Positions 25,098 to 32,480 of a DNA stretch of 64,000 bases are shown one piece after another. The position numbers and the translations under genes are program-made. The notes beneath the pieces were generated by a model. It made no database searches. It saw only the letters and a list, made by a program, of their open reading frames with translations, and was not told the DNA's origin. Source of the DNA: Paenibacillus wulumuqiensis (lineage in GTDB: Bacteria; Bacillota; Bacilli; Paenibacillales; Paenibacillaceae); contig NZ_LAQP01000001.1 in assembly GCF_000971965.1 (NCBI RefSeq), forward strand, positions 620,001-684,000, given 5' to 3'. The first letter of the stretch is position 1, and each line of letters starts with the position of its first letter.

Positions 25098-26558
25098 TCA
25101 ATTAGAATTCGCTGAGAAGGCAGGCAGATTGGCAGGAGCGGATGGTAGGGACAGAATAGCGCTGGTTCCTTCTCCTGCAGTACTTTCCAGCCGAATCGAG
25201 GCATCGAGCGCTTCGGCAATCCGTCTGGCCAGGGTAAGACCGAGTCCTGATCCGCCGGTATCCTGGCGGACACGGGCTTCGTCGACCCGGTAAAATCGGT
25301 CAAATACTTTATCCAGCTCTTCTGCCGGAATGCCAATCCCTCGGTCTATAATTTTGATACACCGGTTCGGCTCAGCAGCAGCCGTTTGGCGCTTGCCTGC
25401 TGCCTGTTCGGATCGCTGTGCATGATCAAGTGCCAGCTCCATCGTAATATCCTCACTGCTGTACTTGCGTGCATTATCCAGCAGAATAAAGATCATCTGG
25501 CGCAGCTTGCCCGCATCGGTCTGTACAGAAAGCAGTGCTGGCTGCCGCTGCAGCTCCGGAGCTACCCGTATCTCTATGCGGCGGTGATAAGCTGTATCGA
25601 ACTCTCTGGACAACTGCTCTGCCTGATCCAGCAAATCCACTGTCTCCACCGTCAGATTCCATTGCTCCTCGTGTCTCGCCAACAGCAGCAGCTGCTCGGT
25701 CATCTCCTTCATCCGCACCGCTTCGGAATGAATGGCTTCGACCGATTCCTGGAACAATTCCGGCCGATTCATGCCACGGCGCTTCAGCAGGCTGGCATAA
25801 CTCTCGATAATCGTCAGCGGCGTACGCAGCTCATGCGAGGCATTGGAGACAAACTGCTTTTGCTTATCATAATTACTTTCCAGCAGATCTATCATGCTGT
25901 TAAATGTAGCGCTCATCTCGTATAGTTCGTCGCTGGATGGTGACGGCACTGTTAAGCGCTGGAACTGGCCGCTTCTGCGAATATCCCGCATCGTGGCGGT
26001 GATGGCTGCAATCGGGCGAATAATGATCCGTCCCAGCACATGACCTGACAGGAATACCGGAATCATCGCCAGACCGGTCACGATCAGCAGTACTATCCGC
26101 AGCGCATTCAGATACTGCTCGGTCTGCCGCAGACTCTCGGTCACCTGGATATCCACGACCTGACCGTCATTCCAGATGACAGGTACCGATACGAATACAT
26201 AGCGCTGCTGATTATACGTAATAATCTCTGCGCTGCGTTCTTCCAGATAGCTGACTGGACGCTCGGCCAGCTGCTGCTGATCGGCAGAAGTGACGAGCAG
26301 CGTATTGCTGCCGGTCTCCCGCACGATACGGATCATGCCTTCTACAGGAACATAGGCACGCAGCAGATCGGCCGCAGACGTATCTGCCGATGACTGACGC
26401 ATGTTATCCGCAGTCTTGTTCGTCTGTGATTCAACCCGGCTCTGCTGCTGCTGCAGCGTCATCGTACTGAATACGACATACACGAGCAGATTGGTCATTA
26501 TAAATAACAGGGCAAACAAAACGGAGGAGTACAGATGAATCTTCGTACGCAGCTTCAT
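25098..26558 (-). CDS. sensor histidine kinase
   Basis: The 486-residue kinase has two membrane helices (about 10-32 and 150-175) around an extracytoplasmic sensor region, then a HAMP domain. The DHp motif is FVSNASHELRTPLTIIESYASLL and the ATPase motifs are ILLDNARKYS (N box), DRGIGIPAEELDKVFDRFYRVD (G1/F) and GGSGLGLTLARRIAEAL (G2). It should phosphorylate the response regulator whose gene overlaps its start by four bases (ATGA). PepSY genes downstream suggest a signal from the cell envelope, which is inference. Confidence 0.93.
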   Translation of the reverse strand: MKLRTKIHLYSSVLFALLFIMTNLLVYVVFSTMTLQQQQSRVESQTNKTADNMRQSSADTSAADLLRAYVPVEGMIRIVRETGSNTLLVTSADQQQLAERPVSYLEERSAEIITYNQQRYVFVSVPVIWNDGQVVDIQVTESLRQTEQYLNALRIVLLIVTGLAMIPVFLSGHVLGRIIIRPIAAITATMRDIRRSGQFQRLTVPSPSSDELYEMSATFNSMIDLLESNYDKQKQFVSNASHELRTPLTIIESYASLLKRRGMNRPELFQESVEAIHSEAVRMKEMTEQLLLLARHEEQWNLTVETVDLLDQAEQLSREFDTAYHRRIEIRVAPELQRQPALLSVQTDAGKLRQMIFILLDNARKYSSEDITMELALDHAQRSEQAAGKRQTAAAEPNRCIKIIDRGIGIPAEELDKVFDRFYRVDEARVRQDTGGSGLGLTLARRIAEALDASIRLESTAGEGTSAILSLPSAPANLPAFSANSN

Positions 26559-27250
26559 GCGTGATCCCGAAGCACATAGCCAACGCCGCGGACCGTATGG
26601 ATCAGCTCCCGCTCATATCCCTGGTCCACTTTTTTACGGACATAGCGTATGTATACATCCACCACATTCGTATCGCCATAATAGTCATAGCCCCAGACCG
26701 CTGCCAGAATCTGTTCCCGGTTCAGCACCTGACGCTGGTTGCGCAGCAAATAAGCCAGCAGTTCAAATTCTCTCGGCGTCAGCTCGATCGGCTGTCCATC
26801 CCGTTCGACCTGATGGGTTCCTTCATTCAGCCTCAGCCCTCCTGCCGATAGCCATTCACCATCTTCCATCGCTGATGATTGCTGCTGCTCACGCAGACGG
26901 AGCGCAGCACGAATACGGGCCAGCAATTCTTCAATCTGAAATGGCTTGGTCACATAATCATTGGCACCCAGATCTAGGCCGGACACTTTGTCCTCCACCG
27001 AATCCTTGGCAGTCAATAAAATGACCATCGTCGCCGGATCATTGGCACGGATACGCCGCAAAATCTCGATTCCGCTCATCTCCGGCAGCATTACATCGAG
27101 CAGAATCAGATCCCAGCTGCCCTCCCGGTACATATCCCATGCCTGTGCCCCGTTGTAAGCCTGGGATACTTCATACCCTTCTGCTTCCAGCTCAATCTGC
27201 AGCAGTCTGGATATTTTATGTTCATCTTCCACAATCAGAATGCCTGACAT
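26555..27250 (-). CDS. OmpR/PhoB-family response regulator
   Basis: Residues 1-120 are a receiver domain (ILIVEDEHKISRLLQIELEAEG, phospho-acceptor in LILLDVMLPEMSG, switch ILLTAKDS, conserved VTKPF). Residues 130-230 are a winged-helix DNA-binding domain (IELTPREFELLAYLLRNQ, REQILAAVWGYDYYGDTNVVDVYIRYVRKKV, IHTVRGVGYVLR). It is the first gene of the operon; GGAGGCATCGT precedes the ATG. It probably activates the PepSY genes. Confidence 0.95.
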   Translation of the reverse strand: MSGILIVEDEHKISRLLQIELEAEGYEVSQAYNGAQAWDMYREGSWDLILLDVMLPEMSGIEILRRIRANDPATMVILLTAKDSVEDKVSGLDLGANDYVTKPFQIEELLARIRAALRLREQQQSSAMEDGEWLSAGGLRLNEGTHQVERDGQPIELTPREFELLAYLLRNQRQVLNREQILAAVWGYDYYGDTNVVDVYIRYVRKKVDQGYERELIHTVRGVGYVLRDHA

Positions 27251-27271
27251 ACGATGCCTCCTCTATACACT

Positions 27272-27784
27272 TTATTCCTCCATGATTTTCTGGTAACTGG
27301 CAATATCGAGCCAGCGATCAAATTTGCGTCCGATCTGGCGGAAATGTGCGCATTTCTCGTACCCATGACGCTCGAATAAACGAATGCTGTTCACATTCTC
27401 GGTGCATACCGTTGCGACCAGCACATGGAATCCGCTCCCGGATGCTTCTTCCTCCAGAAAACGCAGTGCCTGACTGCCCAGCCCTTTGCCTGTATGATCC
27501 GGATGCAAATAGATCGTTACTTCGGCTGTCGTATCATACGCTTGCTTGCTTTTGTGCGGGGTGACCAGTATGTAGCCTGCAATATCGGCAGGCGCCTCGG
27601 TATCGCGGATAATATAGGATTTGTAATGAGATGGCACATTCATCAGCTGCGTCCGCATCTGCTCGAGCGACAGTGGTTCCGTATGAAAAGACACCGTTGT
27701 ATGCACAACATAATAATTGTAAATGGATAATATCGATGAAAGATGCTGCTCCTGTACCGTTTCAAATTGAATAGTTGTGTTCAT
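27272..27784 (-). CDS. GNAT-family N-acetyltransferase (phosphinothricin acetyltransferase-like)
   Basis: The 170-residue protein begins IQFETVQEQHLSSILSIYNYYV and has SFHTEPLSLEQM, the TAEVTIYLHPDHTGKGLGSQAL acetyl-CoA loop (with the R/Q-x-x-G-x-G/A type signature as HTGKGLGS) and VLVATVCTENVNSIRLFERHGYEK. The pattern matches the PAT/YwnH branch that acetylates small amines or amino-acid analogues; the real substrate is unknown. It is the nearest of four GNAT genes to the two-component operon and lies 15 bases after the next acetyltransferase. Confidence 0.85.
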   Translation of the reverse strand: MNTTIQFETVQEQHLSSILSIYNYYVVHTTVSFHTEPLSLEQMRTQLMNVPSHYKSYIIRDTEAPADIAGYILVTPHKSKQAYDTTAEVTIYLHPDHTGKGLGSQALRFLEEEASGSGFHVLVATVCTENVNSIRLFERHGYEKCAHFRQIGRKFDRWLDIASYQKIMEE

Positions 27785-27799
27785 GACAAATTCTCCCCG

Positions 27800-28357
27800 C
27801 TATTTGGATGATAAACAATAATGCATGATCCACTGCATACCTACGATGCCCTGACGGCGCATCCCGCGGTCGACAAATCCCGTCCCGAGATAAAGGCGCT
27901 GTGCCGGTTCATTCTTGACATTGACTGCAAGGATCAATTCGCGAATCGCCGGAAAGTGCTGATGCACCCAGCCAGGCAGCAGGGACATGGCCTGAGCGGC
28001 ATATCCCTGCCCCTGGCGGGAATAATCGACCAGCAGTGCACGAATCAGCATCAGCTCTGGTAAATCCGTCTTCGTATATGCCCTATAGGACGCGATTCCT
28101 GAGCCAATATGCAAAATAAAGAATCCTACCGCTTCACCGGCAGCAGTAATCACTACCGGATAACGGTCAGGATCTCGAAGTGCCTGCTCCAGCACCTCGG
28201 CCGGCAAAGCGGTAAAACGATGCTGCTCCTCCGGCAGCTCAAATTGCATAAGCGCCTCCAGATGCCGGGGATGATAGAACTCCAGCTCTGCCTGCGAGAC
28301 CGGCGCAGATGAAGAAGATGACCAATGATTGGACTTAGATGACTGTTCGGATGACAC
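27800..28357 (-). CDS. GNAT-family N-acetyltransferase
   Basis: The 185-residue protein has a Ser-rich N-terminus, ELEFYHPRHLEALMQFELPEEQHRF, then a GNAT core with ALLVDYSRQGQGYAAQAM (acetyl-CoA loop QGQGYA) and ELILAVNVKNEPAQRLYLGTGFVDRG. The start is GTG, with AAAGGAG eight bases before it. It is in a set of four acetyltransferase genes on the same strand. The substrate is unknown. Confidence 0.85.
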   Translation of the reverse strand: MSSEQSSKSNHWSSSSSAPVSQAELEFYHPRHLEALMQFELPEEQHRFTALPAEVLEQALRDPDRYPVVITAAGEAVGFFILHIGSGIASYRAYTKTDLPELMLIRALLVDYSRQGQGYAAQAMSLLPGWVHQHFPAIRELILAVNVKNEPAQRLYLGTGFVDRGMRRQGIVGMQWIMHYCLSSK

Positions 28358-28396
28358 GCTCCCTGCTCCTTTCTCAATTAAAATGAACGGCTGGCA

Positions 28397-28894
28397 TCAA
28401 CAGTCTGCTGACAGCACGCAATGGAATCTCTCCACACCAGCATACTTCTCTCCCAGACTGCTTATGACAAACCCATTTTTCCGGTAAAAACCTACAGCTT
28501 CATGATCGGTTTCAGCAAATAGTTGAATATGCGCATATTTCCCGCGATACGTCTGTATTAGCCGGCTGCCAATCCCAGCATGCTGGTGAGCAGGATCAAC
28601 AGCCAGATGAGCTATCTCATGCCGGTCAGCACTACAGATATGAATGCCAAGAATTCCGGCAAGATCTCCTTTTTGCAGCCATCCATATAAGTACCTGGAA
28701 TTGCCTGCTGCGTATTGTGTATATATTGCTTCGATATGCTGTGCATCTCCCATGCACAGAGTCAGCAGCTGTCTGGCTGCCTGTACATGTAATCCCGGCT
28801 GCAATTGAACCAGCCGGCCGTCCTTGTCCTGTCCTTCTCCGGAAAAGGCAATGGAGCCACTCACAGAGCTATCGCTGTTATAGTCCTTATTCAT
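28397..28894 (-). CDS. GNAT-family N-acetyltransferase
   Basis: The 165-residue protein has a weak N-terminal region followed by LHVQAARQLLTLC, GWLQKGDLAGILGIHIC, the acetyl-CoA loop HLAVDPAHQHAGIGSRLIQTY and FAETDHEAVGFYRKNGFVISSLGE. ATG 28894 overlaps the stop of the preceding acetyltransferase (ACACATGAATAA), pointing to coupled translation; there is no strong site for an independent start. The function within GNAT is unknown. Confidence 0.8.
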   Translation of the reverse strand: MNKDYNSDSSVSGSIAFSGEGQDKDGRLVQLQPGLHVQAARQLLTLCMGDAQHIEAIYTQYAAGNSRYLYGWLQKGDLAGILGIHICSADRHEIAHLAVDPAHQHAGIGSRLIQTYRGKYAHIQLFAETDHEAVGFYRKNGFVISSLGEKYAGVERFHCVLSADC

Positions 28895-29441
28895 GTGTAA
28901 TGCCGGCATAGAGTTGAACATCATGGAACTTGCCTTTGGCATACAGATGCTTACGTAAAAGACCTTCATACTGCATTCCCAGCTTCTCCAGCACACGGGT
29001 GGAACCGATATTTCCTGTCATACAGCGGGCTTCGATCCGCATCAGCTTCATCTGTTCACAGCCAAATTGGAGAATCGCCTCCATAGCTTCCGTCATATAG
29101 CCGCGGTTCCAGTAAGGGCGTGCCAGCACATAACCCACCTCAGCGCGGAATTGCGTAATATTCCAGTTTACGAATCCGGCCGTACCAATCATCCGGCCGG
29201 ATTCTTTATCCTGAATAGCCCATGGTGCAACCTGTCCCTGCTCATACCTATCCAGCAAATACTCGATAAACGTATCCGCATCCTCAATCGTCTGGTACGT
29301 ATGCCAGGTCACATAACGTGTGAGTTCCGAATCGGCGCCGTATAGATACATATCCTCCCGATCTTCCTTGGTTACCGGACGCAGCAGCAGCCGCTCCGTC
29401 TCCAATACCGGCAAATGCCCAAATACATCTTCCACTCGCAT
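28887..29441 (-). CDS. GNAT-family N-acetyltransferase, RimJ/RimL type
   Basis: The 184-residue protein begins MRVEDVFGHLPVLETERLLLRP, followed by LTRYVTWHTYQTIEDADTFIEYLL, RMIGTAGFVNWN, AEVGYVLARPYWNRGYMTEAM and RIEARCMTGNIGSTRVLEKLGMQYEGLLRKH. This is the RimJ/RimL branch, whose members acetylate ribosomal or other protein N-termini or small molecules. ATG 29441 has AAGGAG eight bases before it. It is the first gene of the four-acetyltransferase run. Confidence 0.88.
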   Translation of the reverse strand: MRVEDVFGHLPVLETERLLLRPVTKEDREDMYLYGADSELTRYVTWHTYQTIEDADTFIEYLLDRYEQGQVAPWAIQDKESGRMIGTAGFVNWNITQFRAEVGYVLARPYWNRGYMTEAMEAILQFGCEQMKLMRIEARCMTGNIGSTRVLEKLGMQYEGLLRKHLYAKGKFHDVQLYAGITHE

Positions 29442-29650
29442 AACCCACACTCCTTCGCTATTATGTAATGCTGTTGACTACTTGCTGCAAACAGATATTC
29501 AAATCAAAAGATTATTTCGTATTTTATCATAAACAAAGCGTGCATTGCTCTCTTATATTTGCGCATAAAATGAACAAAGCCGCCCTTTTCAGGACGGCCT
29601 TGTTGTAATGCTTATTTTCTTGATTTAGCTTCTGCTACGAACGGATTCAA

Positions 29651-30334
29651 TCAGTTTCCTTTCCAGTCCCGATATCGTTCCTGATTGTTCCACATCTTTT
29701 CAAAAACCTCTTTCCACTTGCCGGTCAGCGCGGCGTCATGAATAGCCAGCAGCACTTCATCATTCTCTTCACTGGAAGCACGTGTATAGTTAAATGAACC
29801 GACCAGCGCGGTCTGTCCATCGACCAGCATAAGCTTCTCATGCATTTTGCCGTCAAAGGTATTGATGCGGATCGGCACATTCGCATCCAGCAGCTTTTGC
29901 AGATCTTCCAGGTTCACCTTAGATTGGTCGCTGATAATTCGTACCTGCACCCCGCGCTCCGCTGCTTTGGCCAGCGCCTTGACGATGGAGCCGCGTGATA
30001 AATTATACATTGCCAGATCAATCGACTGCCGGGCATCATTGATCGTCTGAAGCACCAGCCGCTCTCCATCCTGCCCTTCGGAAGTAAAAGCGTAATCTAT
30101 ACTGGATGGATCGACAGCAGCAGATCCGAGTTGGTTGGCATCAGTGTCTAGAGCGGGATTTTTTTCGTTTGTTTCGACTGCTCCATTATCCTGGGCAGCA
30201 GCCTGGGACTCATCACTTGCTGTACCCGACGAGCAGGCACTGAGCAGCATGATGGTACTCAGCATTAGAATGGATATGCTTTTAATTGACTTGGGCTGGC
30301 TTTTGGTGATTTTTGTTTTGTTGGACCATTTCAT
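29651..30334 (-). CDS. phospholipase D-like (single HKD) lipoprotein
   Basis: A lipoprotein signal with lipobox LLSAC is followed by an acidic linker and one PLD domain (about 95-215). The domain has LQTINDARQSIDLAMYNLSRGSIVKALAKAAERGVQVRI and the HKD motif HEKLMLVDGQTALVGSFNYTRAS, with trailing EENDEVLLAIHD. Single-HKD proteins act as dimers, as in Nuc-type nucleases and mitochondrial PLD6. Surface anchoring suggests an extracellular nuclease or phosphodiesterase. ATG 30334 has AGAGAGGAA before it; a start 9 codons upstream lacks one. No competence or nuclease genes are adjacent. Confidence 0.85.
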   Translation of the reverse strand: MKWSNKTKITKSQPKSIKSISILMLSTIMLLSACSSGTASDESQAAAQDNGAVETNEKNPALDTDANQLGSAAVDPSSIDYAFTSEGQDGERLVLQTINDARQSIDLAMYNLSRGSIVKALAKAAERGVQVRIISDQSKVNLEDLQKLLDANVPIRINTFDGKMHEKLMLVDGQTALVGSFNYTRASSEENDEVLLAIHDAALTGKWKEVFEKMWNNQERYRDWKGN

Positions 30335-30580
30335 GAATTTAGTTCCTCTCTGTCTTACCATACTATTCTGTACGTTGTATGCATAGCTTGTCTGGATATT
30401 CAGACCAGTTGGTATATAAGCTTAGCTGCTGTACTATTAACGAAAGAATTCTTTTAGTATAAAGCATATCGGACTTCTCTGTCATGCTCAGAGATGCGCA
30501 TCTCTTATTCCAATCCCGGGCAGTCTTTTCTGCACCTTTTGTCTCCTGCACCCTTTCTTTTTTCTTTTTTCTTCCTGAAT

Positions 30581-30616
30581 AAAAATAAAGCCCTGTCTGC
30601 AATCAGACAAGGCTTA
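30581..30616 (-). terminator. intrinsic terminator of cheW
   Basis: On the minus strand AAGCCTTGTCTG pairs with CAGACAGGGCTT (one G-T) and runs into TATTTTTATTC. It lies 34 bases after the cheW stop. The rest of 30335-30649 shows no supported gene. Confidence 0.8.
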
Positions 30617-30649
30617 TTGTTGTATATATTCTTATCCGTCAGCGAACGA

Positions 30650-31072
30650 TTATACGTAGGAGTTGCGTGTGTAGGACAGCAGAATTTCCACATTAATGAT
30701 CGGCACGATACTGCCATTGGATTCAAATGCGCTTGGCAGAATATCACGGCTGTTCACTTCCGGGTTCTCGCGCAGATCGGACTCGTCAATAATCGCCGTG
30801 TTATCCAGCTCATCGACGAGCAGAGCTACACGAGAGCGGCGCAGCAGGATCATTTTATCTGTTTCTTTTGGACTGTCGTAAGAGACGGCGAGCAATTTGC
30901 GCAGGTTAACGAGTGGATAAAGGGAACCACGAACCGTGATCAGTCCTTCATGCCAGTCTTCTGCAAATGGTAATGGTGTTCCTTTTTTGGCAGGTTGAAT
31001 CTCGTCAATTTCATTAAAATTAATCGCATAAGGCTGACTCGCCACATAAAAGACAATAAGTTCAATTTTCAT
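30650..31072 (-). CDS. CheW-domain chemotaxis coupling protein
   Basis: The 140-residue protein is a single CheW domain: IVFYVASQPYAINFNEIDEI, ITVRGSLYPLVNLRKLL, ILLRRSRVALLVDEL and IVPIINVEILLS. CheW links chemoreceptors to the kinase CheA. It is monocistronic with its own terminator, and no chemoreceptor, cheA or flagellar gene lies within the window, so it may serve a distant array. A SigD-like promoter at 31126-31153 fits a chemotaxis role. Upstream an AraR-like box at 31173-31188 lies about 40 bases further out. Confidence 0.9.
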   Translation of the reverse strand: MKIELIVFYVASQPYAINFNEIDEIQPAKKGTPLPFAEDWHEGLITVRGSLYPLVNLRKLLAVSYDSPKETDKMILLRRSRVALLVDELDNTAIIDESDLRENPEVNSRDILPSAFESNGSIVPIINVEILLSYTRNSYV

Positions 31073-31125
31073 ATTGGTTGGCTCCTTGAATGTATTTCTG
31101 GCTTATGCATATGCATTTATAACCT

Positions 31126-31153
31126 TTATCGACCAAATCAACCCATTTGTTTA
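31126..31153 (-). promoter_or_regulatory. candidate SigD promoter of cheW
   Basis: On the minus strand TAAA (31153-31150), a 16-base spacer and GTCGATAA (31133-31126) resemble the SigD form TAAA-N15-GCCGATAT, matching 6 of 8 bases in the -10 part. The expected start near 31120 leaves a 50-nt leader before cheW. The spacer is one base longer than usual. Confidence 0.4.
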
Positions 31154-31172
31154 ATTATTTATTTTTCCGTCC

Positions 31173-31188
31173 AATTGTACGTACAACA
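31173..31188. promoter_or_regulatory. AraR-like operator, box 1
   Basis: AATTGTACGTACAACA holds the perfect palindrome TTGTACGTACAA, identical to the AraR operator core ATTTGTACGTACAAAT. It lies 109 bases (centre to centre) from box 2 and about 20 bases upstream of the cheW promoter, so it may act on either unit. Confidence 0.6.
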
Positions 31189-31281
31189 TTGTCCAAACGA
31201 TGTCTTTTTATAAAGGTTGTCCTACAACATTATGGATTCATTATTGCTTTCTTGAAAGAAAAGTGCTAGGATTTAATCAAG

Positions 31282-31297
31282 TTATGTATGTACTTAT
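31282..31297. promoter_or_regulatory. AraR-like operator, box 2
   Basis: TTATGTATGTACTTAT is a degraded version of the AraR palindrome (GTAT-GTAC core, centre 31289.5). Its centre is exactly 42 bases from box 3, which places both on the same DNA face. Confidence 0.5.
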
Positions 31298-31323
31298 TTA
31301 TTATTAACATTTTTGTTAAGGTA

Positions 31324-31339
31324 ACTTGTACGTACATTA
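31324..31339. promoter_or_regulatory. AraR-like operator, box 3
   Basis: ACTTGTACGTACATTA has the GTACGTAC core (centre 31331.5). With box 2 it forms an in-phase pair upstream of the GH43 gene. AraR is the GntR/LacI-type repressor released by L-arabinose in Bacillus; the regulator gene itself is not in the window. Confidence 0.6.
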
Positions 31340-31353
31340 TTTTATAGTGTTCA

Positions 31354-31367
31354 TGTAAGCGTTACCT
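31354..31367. promoter_or_regulatory. cre (CcpA) site upstream of the GH43 gene
   Basis: TGTAAGCGTTACCT fits the cre form TGWAARCGYTWNCW at all positions. It lies 44 bases before the GH43 start, consistent with glucose repression of the operon. Confidence 0.6.
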
Positions 31368-31410
31368 GAATATTATAGAATGGTTTAATTTGAAAAAGGA
31401 GTGGAAAATA

Positions 31411-32385
31411 ATGAATTCATCTCAAACATTTAAAAATCCGATTGTAGAGCAGCGTGCTGATCCATGGGTGTACAAACACACGGACGGATACTATTACTTT
31501 ACGGCATCCGTACCTACGTACGATCGCCTGGAAATCCGTCGCTCCACCACGATTCAGGGTCTGGGAGATGCCGAAGCTGTGACCGTATGGCACAAGCATG
31601 AGCATGGCCCGATGAGCCAGCTGATCTGGGCACCGGAGATTCATTATATTCATGGCAAATGGTACATCTACTTTGCAGCTGCAGACGTTGATCATCCGGT
31701 CAATGATACGTTCAACCACCGTATGTATGTGATCGAGACCGATGCTGCCAATCCGCTGGAAGGCGAATGGGTAGAAAAAGGCCAGATCATCACGGAATGG
31801 GAATCCTTTGCTCTGGATGCAACTACATTCCAGCACAATGACAGACTGTACTATGTATGGGCACAACGCGATTATGATATTCCAGGCAACTCCAACCTGT
31901 ACATTTCCGAAATGGAGAACCCATGGACACTGAAAGGTCCGCAAGTTATGCTCACCAAGCCGGAGCTGGAATGGGAAATCGTTGGTTTCCTCGTTAACGA
32001 AGGCCCTGCTGTACTTAAAAAGAACGGCAAAATCTTCATTACTTACTCTGCAAGCGCTACCGACATCAACTATTGCATGGGTCTGCTGAGCGCAGATGAG
32101 AACAGCGATCTGCTGGATATCAACTCCTGGCACAAATCGACGCAGCCTGTATTCCGCAGCGCACCGGAGAACGGACAATATGGTCCAGGTCACAACAGCT
32201 TCACCCGCTCAGAGGATGATCAGCATGATGTATTGATCTATCATGCGCGCAACTACACTGAGATTGTAGGCGATCCGCTGCATGATCCTAACCGTCATAC
32301 CCGTGCTCAGCTTATCGAGTGGAATGAAGATGGCACACCTAACTTTGGCAAGCCGGTACCGGACGAAGGATTCGTTCATTCCTGA
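31411..32385 (+). CDS. glycoside hydrolase family 43 protein (probable alpha-L-arabinofuranosidase or xylosidase)
   Basis: The 324-residue intracellular enzyme is a five-bladed propeller of GH43: NPIVEQRADPWVYKHTDGYYYFTASVPTYDRL with the catalytic base Asp in the RADPWV motif, LIWAPEIHYIHGKWYIYFAA, ALDATTFQHNDRLYYVW with a structural Asp, NEGPAVLKKNGKIFITYSAS with the acid Glu, and PGHNSFTRSEDD. No signal peptide, so it acts on imported oligosaccharides. AAAAAGGAGTGG before ATG 31411 sets the start. It is followed after 95 bases by an LacY-type symporter, and AraR-like operators upstream point to arabinose side-chains as substrate. Confidence 0.88.
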   Translation: MNSSQTFKNPIVEQRADPWVYKHTDGYYYFTASVPTYDRLEIRRSTTIQGLGDAEAVTVWHKHEHGPMSQLIWAPEIHYIHGKWYIYFAAADVDHPVNDTFNHRMYVIETDAANPLEGEWVEKGQIITEWESFALDATTFQHNDRLYYVWAQRDYDIPGNSNLYISEMENPWTLKGPQVMLTKPELEWEIVGFLVNEGPAVLKKNGKIFITYSASATDINYCMGLLSADENSDLLDINSWHKSTQPVFRSAPENGQYGPGHNSFTRSEDDQHDVLIYHARNYTEIVGDPLHDPNRHTRAQLIEWNEDGTPNFGKPVPDEGFVHS

Positions 32386-32480
32386 TTTTATAGGCAGAGG
32401 CCATACTGGAATATAGACATACCATAATATGCAGTCCACAAATAGAGACAATGCTTGATATTGGATAGGAGGTTTACATT

